Assembly (NCBI GenBank): GCA_948852945.1
Contig: CAQPBJ010000020.1
Span: 1-27,584 of the forward strand
Direction of reading: 5' to 3'
DNA length: 27,584 bases
Source of the DNA: an uncultured Clostridia bacterium
Lineage (GTDB): Bacteria; Bacillota; Clostridia; TANB77; CAG-508
Shown: in pieces, positions 1-6,545 of the stretch
How positions within the stretch are numbered: position 1 is the first letter of the stretch
Layout: each line of letters begins with the position of its first letter
Notes under the pieces: model-generated
What the model was told of the DNA's origin: nothing
Databases searched by the model: none
Seen by the model: the letters and a program-made list of their open reading frames with translations, nothing else
Made by a program: the position numbers and the translations under genes

Positions 1-11
1 GGAGCATAAAA

Positions 12-1316
12 ATGAAAGTAGGTTTTATATCACTTGGATGTAGTAAAAATTTAATTGATACAGAGATGGGAATAGGTGTTTTAAAAAATCATGATTTTGA
101 AATTGTAAATGATCCACAAATAGCGGAAATGATAATTGTAAATACATGTGGTTTTATTGAATCTGCTAAAGAAGAGGCTATAAATACTATTTTGGAAATG
201 GCAGAATATAAGAAAAAAAATTGTAAATACTTAATTGCTATGGGGTGTTTAGTTAAAAGATATAAAGGTGAATTGCAAAAAGCAATTCCTGAAGTTGATT
301 TATGGATTAGTATAGATGAATATAAAGATTTTTGGAAAAATATTTCCACATTAGTTTATAAAAATGTGGAAAAAAATGATTATTTGTCTTATAGAAATAG
401 AATTATTACAACAGGAGAAAAAATGGCATATTTAAAAATAGCCGAAGGTTGTGATAATTTTTGTACATATTGCGCTATTCCATATATTAGAGGAAGATTT
501 GAAAGCAGAAAGATGGAAGACATTATTGAGGAAGCAGAAAACTTAGCTAAGTCAGGAATCGAAGAGGTTATTTTAATAGCTCAAGATACAACTAAATATG
601 GTATAGATTTATATGGAGAATTAAAATTACCAGAATTATTAGAAAAAATTTGTAAAATTAAAGGGTTTAAATGGGTTAGATTTTTATATGCATATCCTGA
701 AAGTATAACAGATGAATTAATTGAAGTAGTTAAGAAAGAAGAAAAAATTTGTAAGTATTTTGATATTCCAATACAACATTTTTCAGATGATATTTTAAAA
801 AAAATGAATAGAAAAACTACAGGAAAAAATATTAAAAATATTATAAATAAAATTAGAGAAGAAATACCAGAGGCAATAATTAGAACGAGTTTAATTGTTG
901 GCTTTCCTGGTGAAACAGAAGAAGATTTTATTTGTTTAGAAAAGGCTGTTGAAGATATAAAATTTGATCGATTAGGATGTTTTACTTATTCAAAAGAAGA
1001 TGGAACACCAGCTGCTAAATTTGATAATCAAATTCATTCTAAAACTAAACAAAAAAGAAGAAATATAATTATGGAATTACAAAATGATATATCTAAAGAA
1101 AAAATGCAGAATAGAGTAGGAGAGATACATGATGTTTTGATTTGCGATATTTCTGAAGATGGATTATTTTATGTAGGAAGATCTTATATGGATTCACCTG
1201 ATACAGATGGTGTGATTTATGTGAGTGGTGCTATAGAAGAAATTTTAAACAAATTTGTAAAGTGTAAGATTGTAGGATTTGAGGAATATGATTTATTTGC
1301 AGAAGTAATAAAATAG
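12..1316 (+). CDS. rimO: Ribosomal protein uS12 methylthiotransferase RimO
   Basis: Radical SAM enzyme that adds a methylthio group to a conserved aspartate of ribosomal protein S12. The N-terminal UPF0004 domain has its three cluster-binding cysteines at C10 (in SLGCSKN), C46 (NTCGF) and C79 (MGC). The radical SAM CxxxCxxC motif is C147, C151 and C154. A TRAM-like domain fills about residues 370-434. Length (434 aa) is normal for the family. SLGCSKN plus NTCGFI favours RimO over MiaB. The start is supported by GGAG at positions 1-4, eight bases upstream. The promoter lies outside the window. The gene ends at a terminator shared with the convergent minus-strand gene. Confidence 0.95.
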   Translation: MKVGFISLGCSKNLIDTEMGIGVLKNHDFEIVNDPQIAEMIIVNTCGFIESAKEEAINTILEMAEYKKKNCKYLIAMGCLVKRYKGELQKAIPEVDLWISIDEYKDFWKNISTLVYKNVEKNDYLSYRNRIITTGEKMAYLKIAEGCDNFCTYCAIPYIRGRFESRKMEDIIEEAENLAKSGIEEVILIAQDTTKYGIDLYGELKLPELLEKICKIKGFKWVRFLYAYPESITDELIEVVKKEEKICKYFDIPIQHFSDDILKKMNRKTTGKNIKNIINKIREEIPEAIIRTSLIVGFPGETEEDFICLEKAVEDIKFDRLGCFTYSKEDGTPAAKFDNQIHSKTKQKRRNIIMELQNDISKEKMQNRVGEIHDVLICDISEDGLFYVGRSYMDSPDTDGVIYVSGAIEEILNKFVKCKIVGFEEYDLFAEVIK

Positions 1317-1330
1317 TATTTATAATATAA

Positions 1331-1368
1331 AAATAGAAGACTGATTTTTAATCAGCCTTCTATTTTTT
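1331..1368. terminator. Bidirectional intrinsic terminator between rimO and the minus-strand hypothetical gene
   Basis: Arms AAATAGAAG (1331-1339) plus CTGAT (1341-1345) pair with ATCAG (1351-1355) plus CTTCTATTT (1357-1365) across one opposed mismatch. There is a T run on the plus side and an A run on the minus side, so it can serve both convergent genes. Confidence 0.85.
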
Positions 1369-1384
1369 AAATGATTAAAACAAT

Positions 1385-1777
1385 TTATTTTTCAATACCT
1401 TTTTCTGAATCTATAGTTTCTCTTTCATGGTTAGTTCTTGAAATGACTGGTTCATCATGAGAAAGTTCTGATTCATCTACTTTAAAAGGATTATTTGATT
1501 CTTTCTTATCTTGTGGAAGTTTTGAAATTTCTTTTTCAAGTGTATCAATAGAAGATAGAGCTTCATTGAATTGTCTTTCATAAATCCACATATCTTTTTC
1601 AGATGTATTAGTATCATGAGCAAGTTTATTAACTCTAGATTCTGAATCTAGTTCATCAGGAGTAATGACTTGCCCTGCTTCTTCATTAACAAGAATATCA
1701 GATAAGATAGAGTTTCTTAAAGCATCAATCAATCTTGAAAAAATAGATTTTTTATTTTCATATTGCATTGTTTTCAT
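1385..1777 (-). CDS. Hypothetical protein, 130 aa, soluble, acidic C-terminal half
   Basis: I do not recognise this protein. It has no signal peptide or membrane segment. An N-terminal helical part (about 1-35) is followed by predicted helices around residues 65-90 (WIYERQFNEALSSIDTLEKE) and an acidic, Ser/Glu/Asp/Asn-rich tail that is probably disordered. It is a real gene rather than a shadow: no plus-strand gene covers it, it has a near-consensus promoter (1814-1842), an AAAGGAG site, and the terminator at 1331-1368 on its far side. The Shine-Dalgarno lies 13 bases from this ATG. A second in-frame ATG at residue 4 is even further away, so the first is preferred. It is the only minus-strand gene besides the 37-residue one at 8458-8571. 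Confidence 0.72.
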   Translation of the reverse strand: MKTMQYENKKSIFSRLIDALRNSILSDILVNEEAGQVITPDELDSESRVNKLAHDTNTSEKDMWIYERQFNEALSSIDTLEKEISKLPQDKKESNNPFKVDESELSHDEPVISRTNHERETIDSEKGIEK

Positions 1778-1813
1778 CTTTGTTTTCTTGCTCCTTTCAT
1801 AAAATACGTATTA

Positions 1814-1842
1814 ATTATACCACTAAATACTATAAAAATCAA
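1814..1842 (-). promoter_or_regulatory. Sigma-A-type promoter of the minus-strand hypothetical gene
   Basis: Read on the minus strand: -35 TTGATT (1837-1842), 17-base spacer, perfect -10 TATAAT (1814-1819), followed by an AAAGGAG ribosome site at about 1791-1797. Confidence 0.8.
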
Positions 1843-1907
1843 TAGAAAAATGATGTTTTTTAACAAAAAACAGAACAAATTTTTGAATATTTTGAAATTT
1901 GTATTTA

Positions 1908-1936
1908 TTGACATTAAAGGCATTTCATGTAATAAT
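1908..1936 (+). promoter_or_regulatory. Sigma-A-type promoter of scpB-proS
   Basis: Perfect -35 TTGACA at 1908-1913; the -10 is TAATAA or AATAAT at 1930-1936 with a 16-17 base spacer. It is divergent from the promoter at 1814-1842. The leader to scpB is short. Confidence 0.7.
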
Positions 1937-1971
1937 AGATATACTGTATGAATAAAGAAAGGAGGATTAGT

Positions 1972-2562
1972 ATGAAATTAGAATGTGCAAAATCAATAAT
2001 CGAATCAGTACTATTTGCAGCTGGTAGAGTTGTTAAAATTTCTGAATTGGCAACTATATTAGAAATGACACCTGAAGAAATTGATTCAATTGTACAGGCT
2101 TTTAAATTGGATTATGAAGCTGAAACAAGAGGAATAGAGATTATTAAAGTAGATGATGGATATCAACTTACAACTAAGAAAGAAAATTATGATTATATAG
2201 TTCAAATATTAGATAATAGAGCTAAACCTTCATTATCTGCTGCTGCTTTAGAAACTTTAGCAATTATTTCATATAATCCTAGAATTTCACGTGCAGAAAT
2301 AGATGCTATTAGAGGGGTTAACTCTGATGGAACAATCTATAGATTATTAGAATATAATTTAATCGAAGAAGATGGAAAACTTGATTTGCCTGGAAAACCA
2401 ACGGCTTATAAAACAACAGAAAGTTTCTTGAAAATGTTTGGATTATCTTCTTTAGATGAACTACCCACACTTCCGCGTTATAAGTTAGATGAAAATGAAC
2501 AAATTGTATTAGATGATATTGTTATATCTGATGATACGAAAGAGAATGAGGAGAGTGAATAG
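1972..2562 (+). CDS. scpB: Segregation and condensation protein B
   Basis: Winged-helix kleisin-associated subunit of the SMC-ScpA-ScpB condensin, acting in chromosome compaction and segregation. The N-terminus (MKLECAKSIIESVLFAAGR) and the central stretch around LAIISYNPRISRAEIDAIRG are characteristic. The length of 196 aa is normal. The start at 1972 is chosen because AAAGGAGG lies at about 1958-1965 directly upstream. An in-frame ATG at 1948 adds eight residues but has no ribosome site and overlaps the promoter region. The usual partner scpA is not adjacent in this window. proS follows with its start one base after the scpB stop, so the two are probably translationally coupled. Confidence 0.93.
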   Translation: MKLECAKSIIESVLFAAGRVVKISELATILEMTPEEIDSIVQAFKLDYEAETRGIEIIKVDDGYQLTTKKENYDYIVQILDNRAKPSLSAAALETLAIISYNPRISRAEIDAIRGVNSDGTIYRLLEYNLIEEDGKLDLPGKPTAYKTTESFLKMFGLSSLDELPTLPRYKLDENEQIVLDDIVISDDTKENEESE

Positions 2563-2563
2563 A

Positions 2564-4006
2564 ATGGGAAATAAAGATAAAGAATTTGTACAAGAGATTA
2601 CTAATATAGATGAAGATTTTGCTAGATGGTATACTGATATTGTTATTAAAGCAGATCTTGCAGATTATACAGATGTTAAAGGTTTTGTTGCTATAAAACC
2701 ATATGGATATGCTATATGGGAAGCTATTCAAAATTATGAAGATAAAAAGTTTAAAGAACATGGAGTAAAAAATATTTCAATGCCAGTTTTAATTCCAGAA
2801 AGTTTATTAAACATGGAAAGTGAACATGTTGAAGGTTTTGCTCCAGAAGTTGCTTGGGTTACAATTGGTGGAGAAGAAGAACTAGAAGAAAGACTTTGTG
2901 TGAGACCTACATCTGAAACAATTTTTTCTAAGATGTATTCTAAATGGTTAAGCTCATGGAGAGAACTACCATTTTTATATAATCAATGGTGCAGTGTTTT
3001 AAGATGGGAAAAAGAAACAAGACCTTTTTTAAGATCTAGAGAATTTTTATGGCAAGAAGGTCATACAATTCATGCATCAGCTCAAGAAGCAGAAAAATTT
3101 ACTATTGATATGCTTGATGTATATGCAGATACAATTGAAAATTTACTTGCTATACCAGTTTTAAAAGGTCAAAAAACTAAGAAAGAACAATTTGCTGGGG
3201 CTCAGGCTACATATACTGTAGAAACTTTAATGCATGATGGTAGAGCACTTCAAGCTGGAACATCTCATTATTTTGGTCAAAATTTTTCTAAACCTTTTGA
3301 TATAAAATTCCAAAACAAAGAAGGGCAAGAAGAGTATGCATATCAAACATCTTGGGGAACTACTACTAGATTAATCGGTGCTGTTATTATGGCTCATGGA
3401 GATAATAGAGGTTTAAAACTTCCACCAAAAGTTGCGCCAATTCAAGCAGTTATAGTTCCAATTGCAATGCATAAAGAAGGCGTTATTGAAAAGGCTGAAG
3501 AAGTATATGAAATCTTAAAGAAAAACTTTAGAATGGAATTAGATGATAGGGATCAATATTCAACAGGATTTAAATTTAATGACTGGGAGATGAGAGGAGT
3601 TCCTGTTAGAATAGAATTAGGACCAAAAGATATAGAAAATAATCAAGTGGTATTAGTTAGAAGAGATACTCTTGAAAAAGAAGTTGTAAAATTTGAAAAC
3701 ATAGAAACTAGATTATCAGAATTAATGGAAGAAATTCAAGCTAATATGTATAATGCATGTTTGAAAAATATGGAAGAGAAAACATCTGTGGCAAATTCAT
3801 TAGAAGAAATTCAAAAAATATTAGATGAGAATCAAGGTTTTGTAAAAACTATGTGGTGTGGATCTCAAGAATGCGAAGATAAAGTAAAAGAAGTTACTGG
3901 TGCACCTTCAAGATGTATGCCTTTTGTTCAAGAACATTTAGGAGATACTTGTGCAATCTGTGGAAAAAAAGCTGATAAGATGATAGTTTGGGGAAGACAA
4001 TACTAA
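2564..4006 (+). CDS. proS: Prolyl-tRNA synthetase, short archaeal/eukaryotic-like type
   Basis: Class II aminoacyl-tRNA synthetase that charges tRNA-Pro. At 480 aa it belongs to the short ProRS type without the inserted editing domain. Visible parts: a motif-1 region near SMPVLIPESLL; the RPTSETIF segment and motif 2 around VLRWEKETRPFLRSREFLWQ; motif 3 near AVIMAHGDNRGLKLPP; an anticodon-binding domain; and the extra C-terminal domain with four cysteines (CGSQEC, CAICGKK) ending in a terminal tyrosine, as in archaeal/eukaryotic-type enzymes. The start is the ATG preceded by GAGGAG (2548-2553). The longer frame opening at 2513 lies inside scpB and is rejected. Confidence 0.95.
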   Translation: MGNKDKEFVQEITNIDEDFARWYTDIVIKADLADYTDVKGFVAIKPYGYAIWEAIQNYEDKKFKEHGVKNISMPVLIPESLLNMESEHVEGFAPEVAWVTIGGEEELEERLCVRPTSETIFSKMYSKWLSSWRELPFLYNQWCSVLRWEKETRPFLRSREFLWQEGHTIHASAQEAEKFTIDMLDVYADTIENLLAIPVLKGQKTKKEQFAGAQATYTVETLMHDGRALQAGTSHYFGQNFSKPFDIKFQNKEGQEEYAYQTSWGTTTRLIGAVIMAHGDNRGLKLPPKVAPIQAVIVPIAMHKEGVIEKAEEVYEILKKNFRMELDDRDQYSTGFKFNDWEMRGVPVRIELGPKDIENNQVVLVRRDTLEKEVVKFENIETRLSELMEEIQANMYNACLKNMEEKTSVANSLEEIQKILDENQGFVKTMWCGSQECEDKVKEVTGAPSRCMPFVQEHLGDTCAICGKKADKMIVWGRQY

Positions 4007-4041
4007 AAAGAAAAGTTTTTTTAAAAGGTAAGGTATAAATA

Positions 4042-4689
4042 ATGGAAAAATCAGACAAAAGAAAAAAGATAGAGAATATTTTATTAATGATTATATTTTT
4101 GATATTAGCTGCAGCAGTTGTAGTATTGTATAATAGAAATGTTAAAATTACTAAGGCTAAGAAAGCTGAAGAAGCGGCAAATGTTACATTAACAGATATA
4201 GCATATGGAAGTGAAATTACACAGCTGGGAAAAAAAGATGCTAAAGGAATATTAGATGCTTTTATTGATTCATACAATACAAAAAATGGAGAAGCAATGG
4301 TTGCAATATCAGATTTTCCAGCTCAATATATTTTTGCAGAAGAAGCAGAAGAGGATATTTCAAAATTTGATGAAAAGTATGTAAGTATTTTATCTAATGT
4401 AACTGAATATGATGATTTAATTATGATGAGATATACCTTGCCAAAGCAAGAAGAAGGAACAATTGAAGCAATTAAAAATACTAATGTTAAATTAGAAGTT
4501 GTAGATAACACAGAAATAGAAAATGTAACGAAATATGTTTCGAAATTTACTGCTAATATTAGAACGTATTCAGAAACAGAGAATATAGATCAAACAGATA
4601 AATTAGAATTTATTTTGCTAAACAAACAAGATTCTTACTATATAATTAATTATTATGTAGTTGATGAAAATGGCAATAAAATTCAATAA
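4042..4689 (+). CDS. Membrane-anchored hypothetical protein with extracytoplasmic domain
   Basis: Not recognised. The 215-aa protein has a short charged N-terminus, one hydrophobic segment (about residues 13-32, LLMIIFLILAAAVVVLY) and a roughly 180-residue domain expected outside the membrane. There is no lipobox cysteine, so it is a signal-anchor protein rather than a lipoprotein. The stretch ILDAFIDSYNTKNGEAMVAI resembles the opening helix of NTF2-like domains, but this is only a fold guess. It lies 35 bases after proS with an AAGGTAAGG ribosome site and no promoter of its own, so it is probably the last gene of the scpB-proS unit, ended by the terminator at 4691. Confidence 0.85.
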   Translation: MEKSDKRKKIENILLMIIFLILAAAVVVLYNRNVKITKAKKAEEAANVTLTDIAYGSEITQLGKKDAKGILDAFIDSYNTKNGEAMVAISDFPAQYIFAEEAEEDISKFDEKYVSILSNVTEYDDLIMMRYTLPKQEEGTIEAIKNTNVKLEVVDNTEIENVTKYVSKFTANIRTYSETENIDQTDKLEFILLNKQDSYYIINYYVVDENGNKIQ

Positions 4690-4690
4690 A

Positions 4691-4726
4691 AAAATCGGTT
4701 ATTACTTTTTAGTAGTAACCGATTTT
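4691..4726 (+). terminator. Intrinsic terminator of the scpB-proS unit
   Basis: AAAATCGGTTA (4691-4701) pairs perfectly with TAACCGATTTT (4716-4726) around a short loop. The trailing T run is short (four). Confidence 0.8.
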
Positions 4727-4759
4727 GCTGTTATATACACTATTACATAGATTAGATGT

Positions 4760-4788
4760 TTGAAAAATATGCGTAAATATAGTATAAT
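4760..4788 (+). promoter_or_regulatory. Promoter of the MFS transporter gene
   Basis: -35 TTGAAA (4760-4765), 17-base spacer, perfect -10 TATAAT (4783-4788). The leader is about 50 bases. Confidence 0.8.
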
Positions 4789-4844
4789 AATATTATGTGA
4801 ACGTAGAAAACATCGATTGATATTTCAAGAAAGAGAGGGCTAAT

Positions 4845-6056
4845 ATGAAAAAGAATACGAACACATCAAAAATTTCGCGAGGGGCATGGCTAATGATTTG
4901 GCTATTATCTTTGCGGACAATCATCGACATCTTTGAGGACAATTATGTAACAACATTGTTGACCAGATTGACTGGCGGTGCTACATCCAAAATAGCAGTG
5001 TACTTTATTGTGAAATATGGAGTTACTGCATTGGGAGCAATATTTATTGGCAGATATGTTAAAAAGTATGCGTTAGGAGTTTTTAGATTAGGCATGATTT
5101 CAACGTTTTTGTTTTTTATTGCCTTTATCAATATGAAACTTACAATTTTTTCTATGCTGATAGCAGCATCATTGCAAGGGTTAGCTTTAATAATGTATTA
5201 TTTACCTTTTGCTGTGATAAATGCAAGTGTAGTAAAAAAATCCGAACGACATAATTATTCTGCTAAAAATAGTATTGCAGGAAGGATACTTGGAATGATT
5301 ACCCCAATTACGTTTGGAGCAATAATTGCTAAAACTAATTATTTTACAACTGGGATAGTTATTTTGAGTGTTATAGTTTTGGAATTAGTGGCGGCTAGCT
5401 TTATTAAAGGTGTCAAATCAGAAGAGCATGAGCGGTTTGAATTTGCCTTTTTTCTTAAGAGGTTTGTAAAAGAAGGCACAAATAAACTGTTTATTGTTAT
5501 GATGATTTGCAAAGGCATTGCATTAATGGGAGCGCAACGACAGTTAATCAATATGCTAATCTTCAATCAGTATGGAAGTGAGTTTCAGCTTGGGAAAATT
5601 GCATCTTTAGTTTCTGTATCATTAATTGTATTGGTGGCTCTTTTTGGAAAATATTCGACGCCTAAAAAATATAAGATTATTTTGGGTATTACAGCAGGAA
5701 TCCAATTGAGCACAGTAATGTTTCTAATATTTAATACAAATACGATTTCTATTGTATTGATGAGATTTGCTTTTGATGCAGTGGTTGGAATTATTGGGCT
5801 GATTGCCGAAAATTACTTATATGGATTAGCAGTAGCAAATGCTGAGTATAAGACAGAATATATGGTTTTGACGGAGGTCATGTCGAATGCGGGAAGAATT
5901 TTAAGTTGGGTATTGGCAATAATTGTATCTGTAATAAGCACCCAAAATTTTATGTCAATTCCTATTGCAATTTCTGTTATAAATTTAGCTTTCATGGTTA
6001 TGGTCATAGCACTTACAAAAGTTTTAAAGAAGAATGATTGTGTATTGGAGGAATGA
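4845..6056 (+). CDS. MFS-type transporter, probably horizontally acquired
   Basis: A 403-residue integral membrane protein with about 11-12 hydrophobic segments in two halves and a charged central loop near residues 187-205, as in the major facilitator superfamily. It resembles the YqgE-like MFS group of Bacillota, but the substrate cannot be read from sequence. The start has GAGAGGG (4833-4839) six bases upstream. It stands alone with its own promoter and a GC-rich hairpin after the stop. Its arginine codons include CGA and CGG (for example near 4880, 4913, 5247, 5432 and 5538), and GCG, GGC and TTG are frequent. The neighbours use AGA, GGA and TTA almost exclusively. This contrast suggests transfer from a less AT-rich relative. 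There is no recombinase or attachment site beside it. Confidence 0.85.
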   Translation: MKKNTNTSKISRGAWLMIWLLSLRTIIDIFEDNYVTTLLTRLTGGATSKIAVYFIVKYGVTALGAIFIGRYVKKYALGVFRLGMISTFLFFIAFINMKLTIFSMLIAASLQGLALIMYYLPFAVINASVVKKSERHNYSAKNSIAGRILGMITPITFGAIIAKTNYFTTGIVILSVIVLELVAASFIKGVKSEEHERFEFAFFLKRFVKEGTNKLFIVMMICKGIALMGAQRQLINMLIFNQYGSEFQLGKIASLVSVSLIVLVALFGKYSTPKKYKIILGITAGIQLSTVMFLIFNTNTISIVLMRFAFDAVVGIIGLIAENYLYGLAVANAEYKTEYMVLTEVMSNAGRILSWVLAIIVSVISTQNFMSIPIAISVINLAFMVMVIALTKVLKKNDCVLEE

Positions 6057-6068
6057 CAAGTGTCTGTC

Positions 6069-6107
6069 CCAAAGGCTCTTTTCTGGATGCAGAGAAGAGC
6101 CTTTTGG
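6069..6107 (+). terminator. GC-rich hairpin after the MFS gene
   Basis: A 17-base left arm (6069-6085) pairs with an 18-base right arm (6090-6107) around GATG, with one bulge and one G-T pair; the core GGCTCTT/AAGAGCC is GC-rich for this window. There is no clean T tract afterwards, so termination is inferred from stem strength and position. Confidence 0.6.
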
Positions 6108-6170
6108 CGTATATAAATAAAATTTTAAGTAATTGGTTCTAACTTAAATAAATAAAACATATAATTAGTA

Positions 6171-6199
6171 TTGACAAATAATGAAAAAAGGTATAAATT
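6171..6199 (+). promoter_or_regulatory. groESL promoter
   Basis: Perfect -35 TTGACA (6171-6176). The -10 is either TATAAA (6192-6197, 15-base spacer) or TAAATT (6194-6199, 17-base spacer). It sits directly upstream of the CIRCE-like operator. Confidence 0.75.
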
Positions 6200-6200
6200 A

Positions 6201-6227
6201 TTAGCAGACTTATAAGAAGAGTGCTAA
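6201..6227 (+). promoter_or_regulatory. CIRCE operator (HrcA site), imperfect left arm
   Basis: The right arm GAGTGCTAA (6219-6227) is a perfect CIRCE half. The left arm TTAGCAGAC (6201-6209) differs from consensus TTAGCACTC at two positions. The spacer is exactly nine bases. Its place just after the -10 and before groES fits HrcA repression of the chaperonin operon. Confidence 0.85.
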
Positions 6228-6248
6228 AAAATAGAGGAGGTAGTATAA

Positions 6249-6527
6249 ATGATAAAACCATTGATGGATAAAGTTTTGATTAAGATGAAAGAAAAAGAAG
6301 AAACAACAAAAAGTGGGATTATTCTTACTGCAAGTAAAGAAAAACCTCAAATAGCAGAGGTTATTGAAGTTGGACCAGGAAAGATGGTTGACGGAAAGAT
6401 AGAAGAAATGTATGTGAAAAAAGGGGATAAAATTATTTTCAATAAATATTCAGGAACAGAAGTTAAATATGAAGACGAAGAATATTTAATTATTAGTCAA
6501 GATGATGTTTTGGCTATTGTAGAATAG
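6249..6527 (+). CDS. groES: Co-chaperonin GroES
   Basis: Lid of the GroEL folding chamber. The 92-aa protein carries the family pattern: IKPLMDKVLIKMKEKEETTKSGIIL at the start, a mobile loop around residues 15-33, VGPGKM, VKKGDKIIFNKYSGTEVK, and ending EYLIISQDDVLAIVE. The start follows GAGGAGG (6234-6240). It is 18 bases ahead of groEL in the same operon, controlled by the promoter and CIRCE site at 6171-6227. Confidence 0.97.
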   Translation: MIKPLMDKVLIKMKEKEETTKSGIILTASKEKPQIAEVIEVGPGKMVDGKIEEMYVKKGDKIIFNKYSGTEVKYEDEEYLIISQDDVLAIVE

Positions 6528-6545
6528 AAAGGAAGATGAGGTTTT

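Noticed and set aside
89..349. Minus-strand open frame opposite rimO
   Set aside because: It lies wholly inside a clear rimO gene, has no ribosome site, and has the Phe/Ile/Ser-rich composition of an antisense shadow.
1763..1951. Plus-strand 62-codon frame before scpB
   Set aside because: Overlaps both divergent promoters and has no ribosome site.
2440..2580. T-box riboswitch ahead of proS
   Set aside because: proS starts one base after the scpB stop, so there is no leader, specifier loop or T-box sequence.
3894..4277. Minus-strand 127-codon frame across the proS end
   Set aside because: Overlaps the conserved ProRS C-terminus and the next gene's start; no promoter or ribosome site.
6124..6148. 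Short inverted repeat TTTAAGT / ACTTAAA before groES
   Set aside because: Seven AT-rich base pairs without a T tract or position relative to the promoter that would support a terminator or operator.
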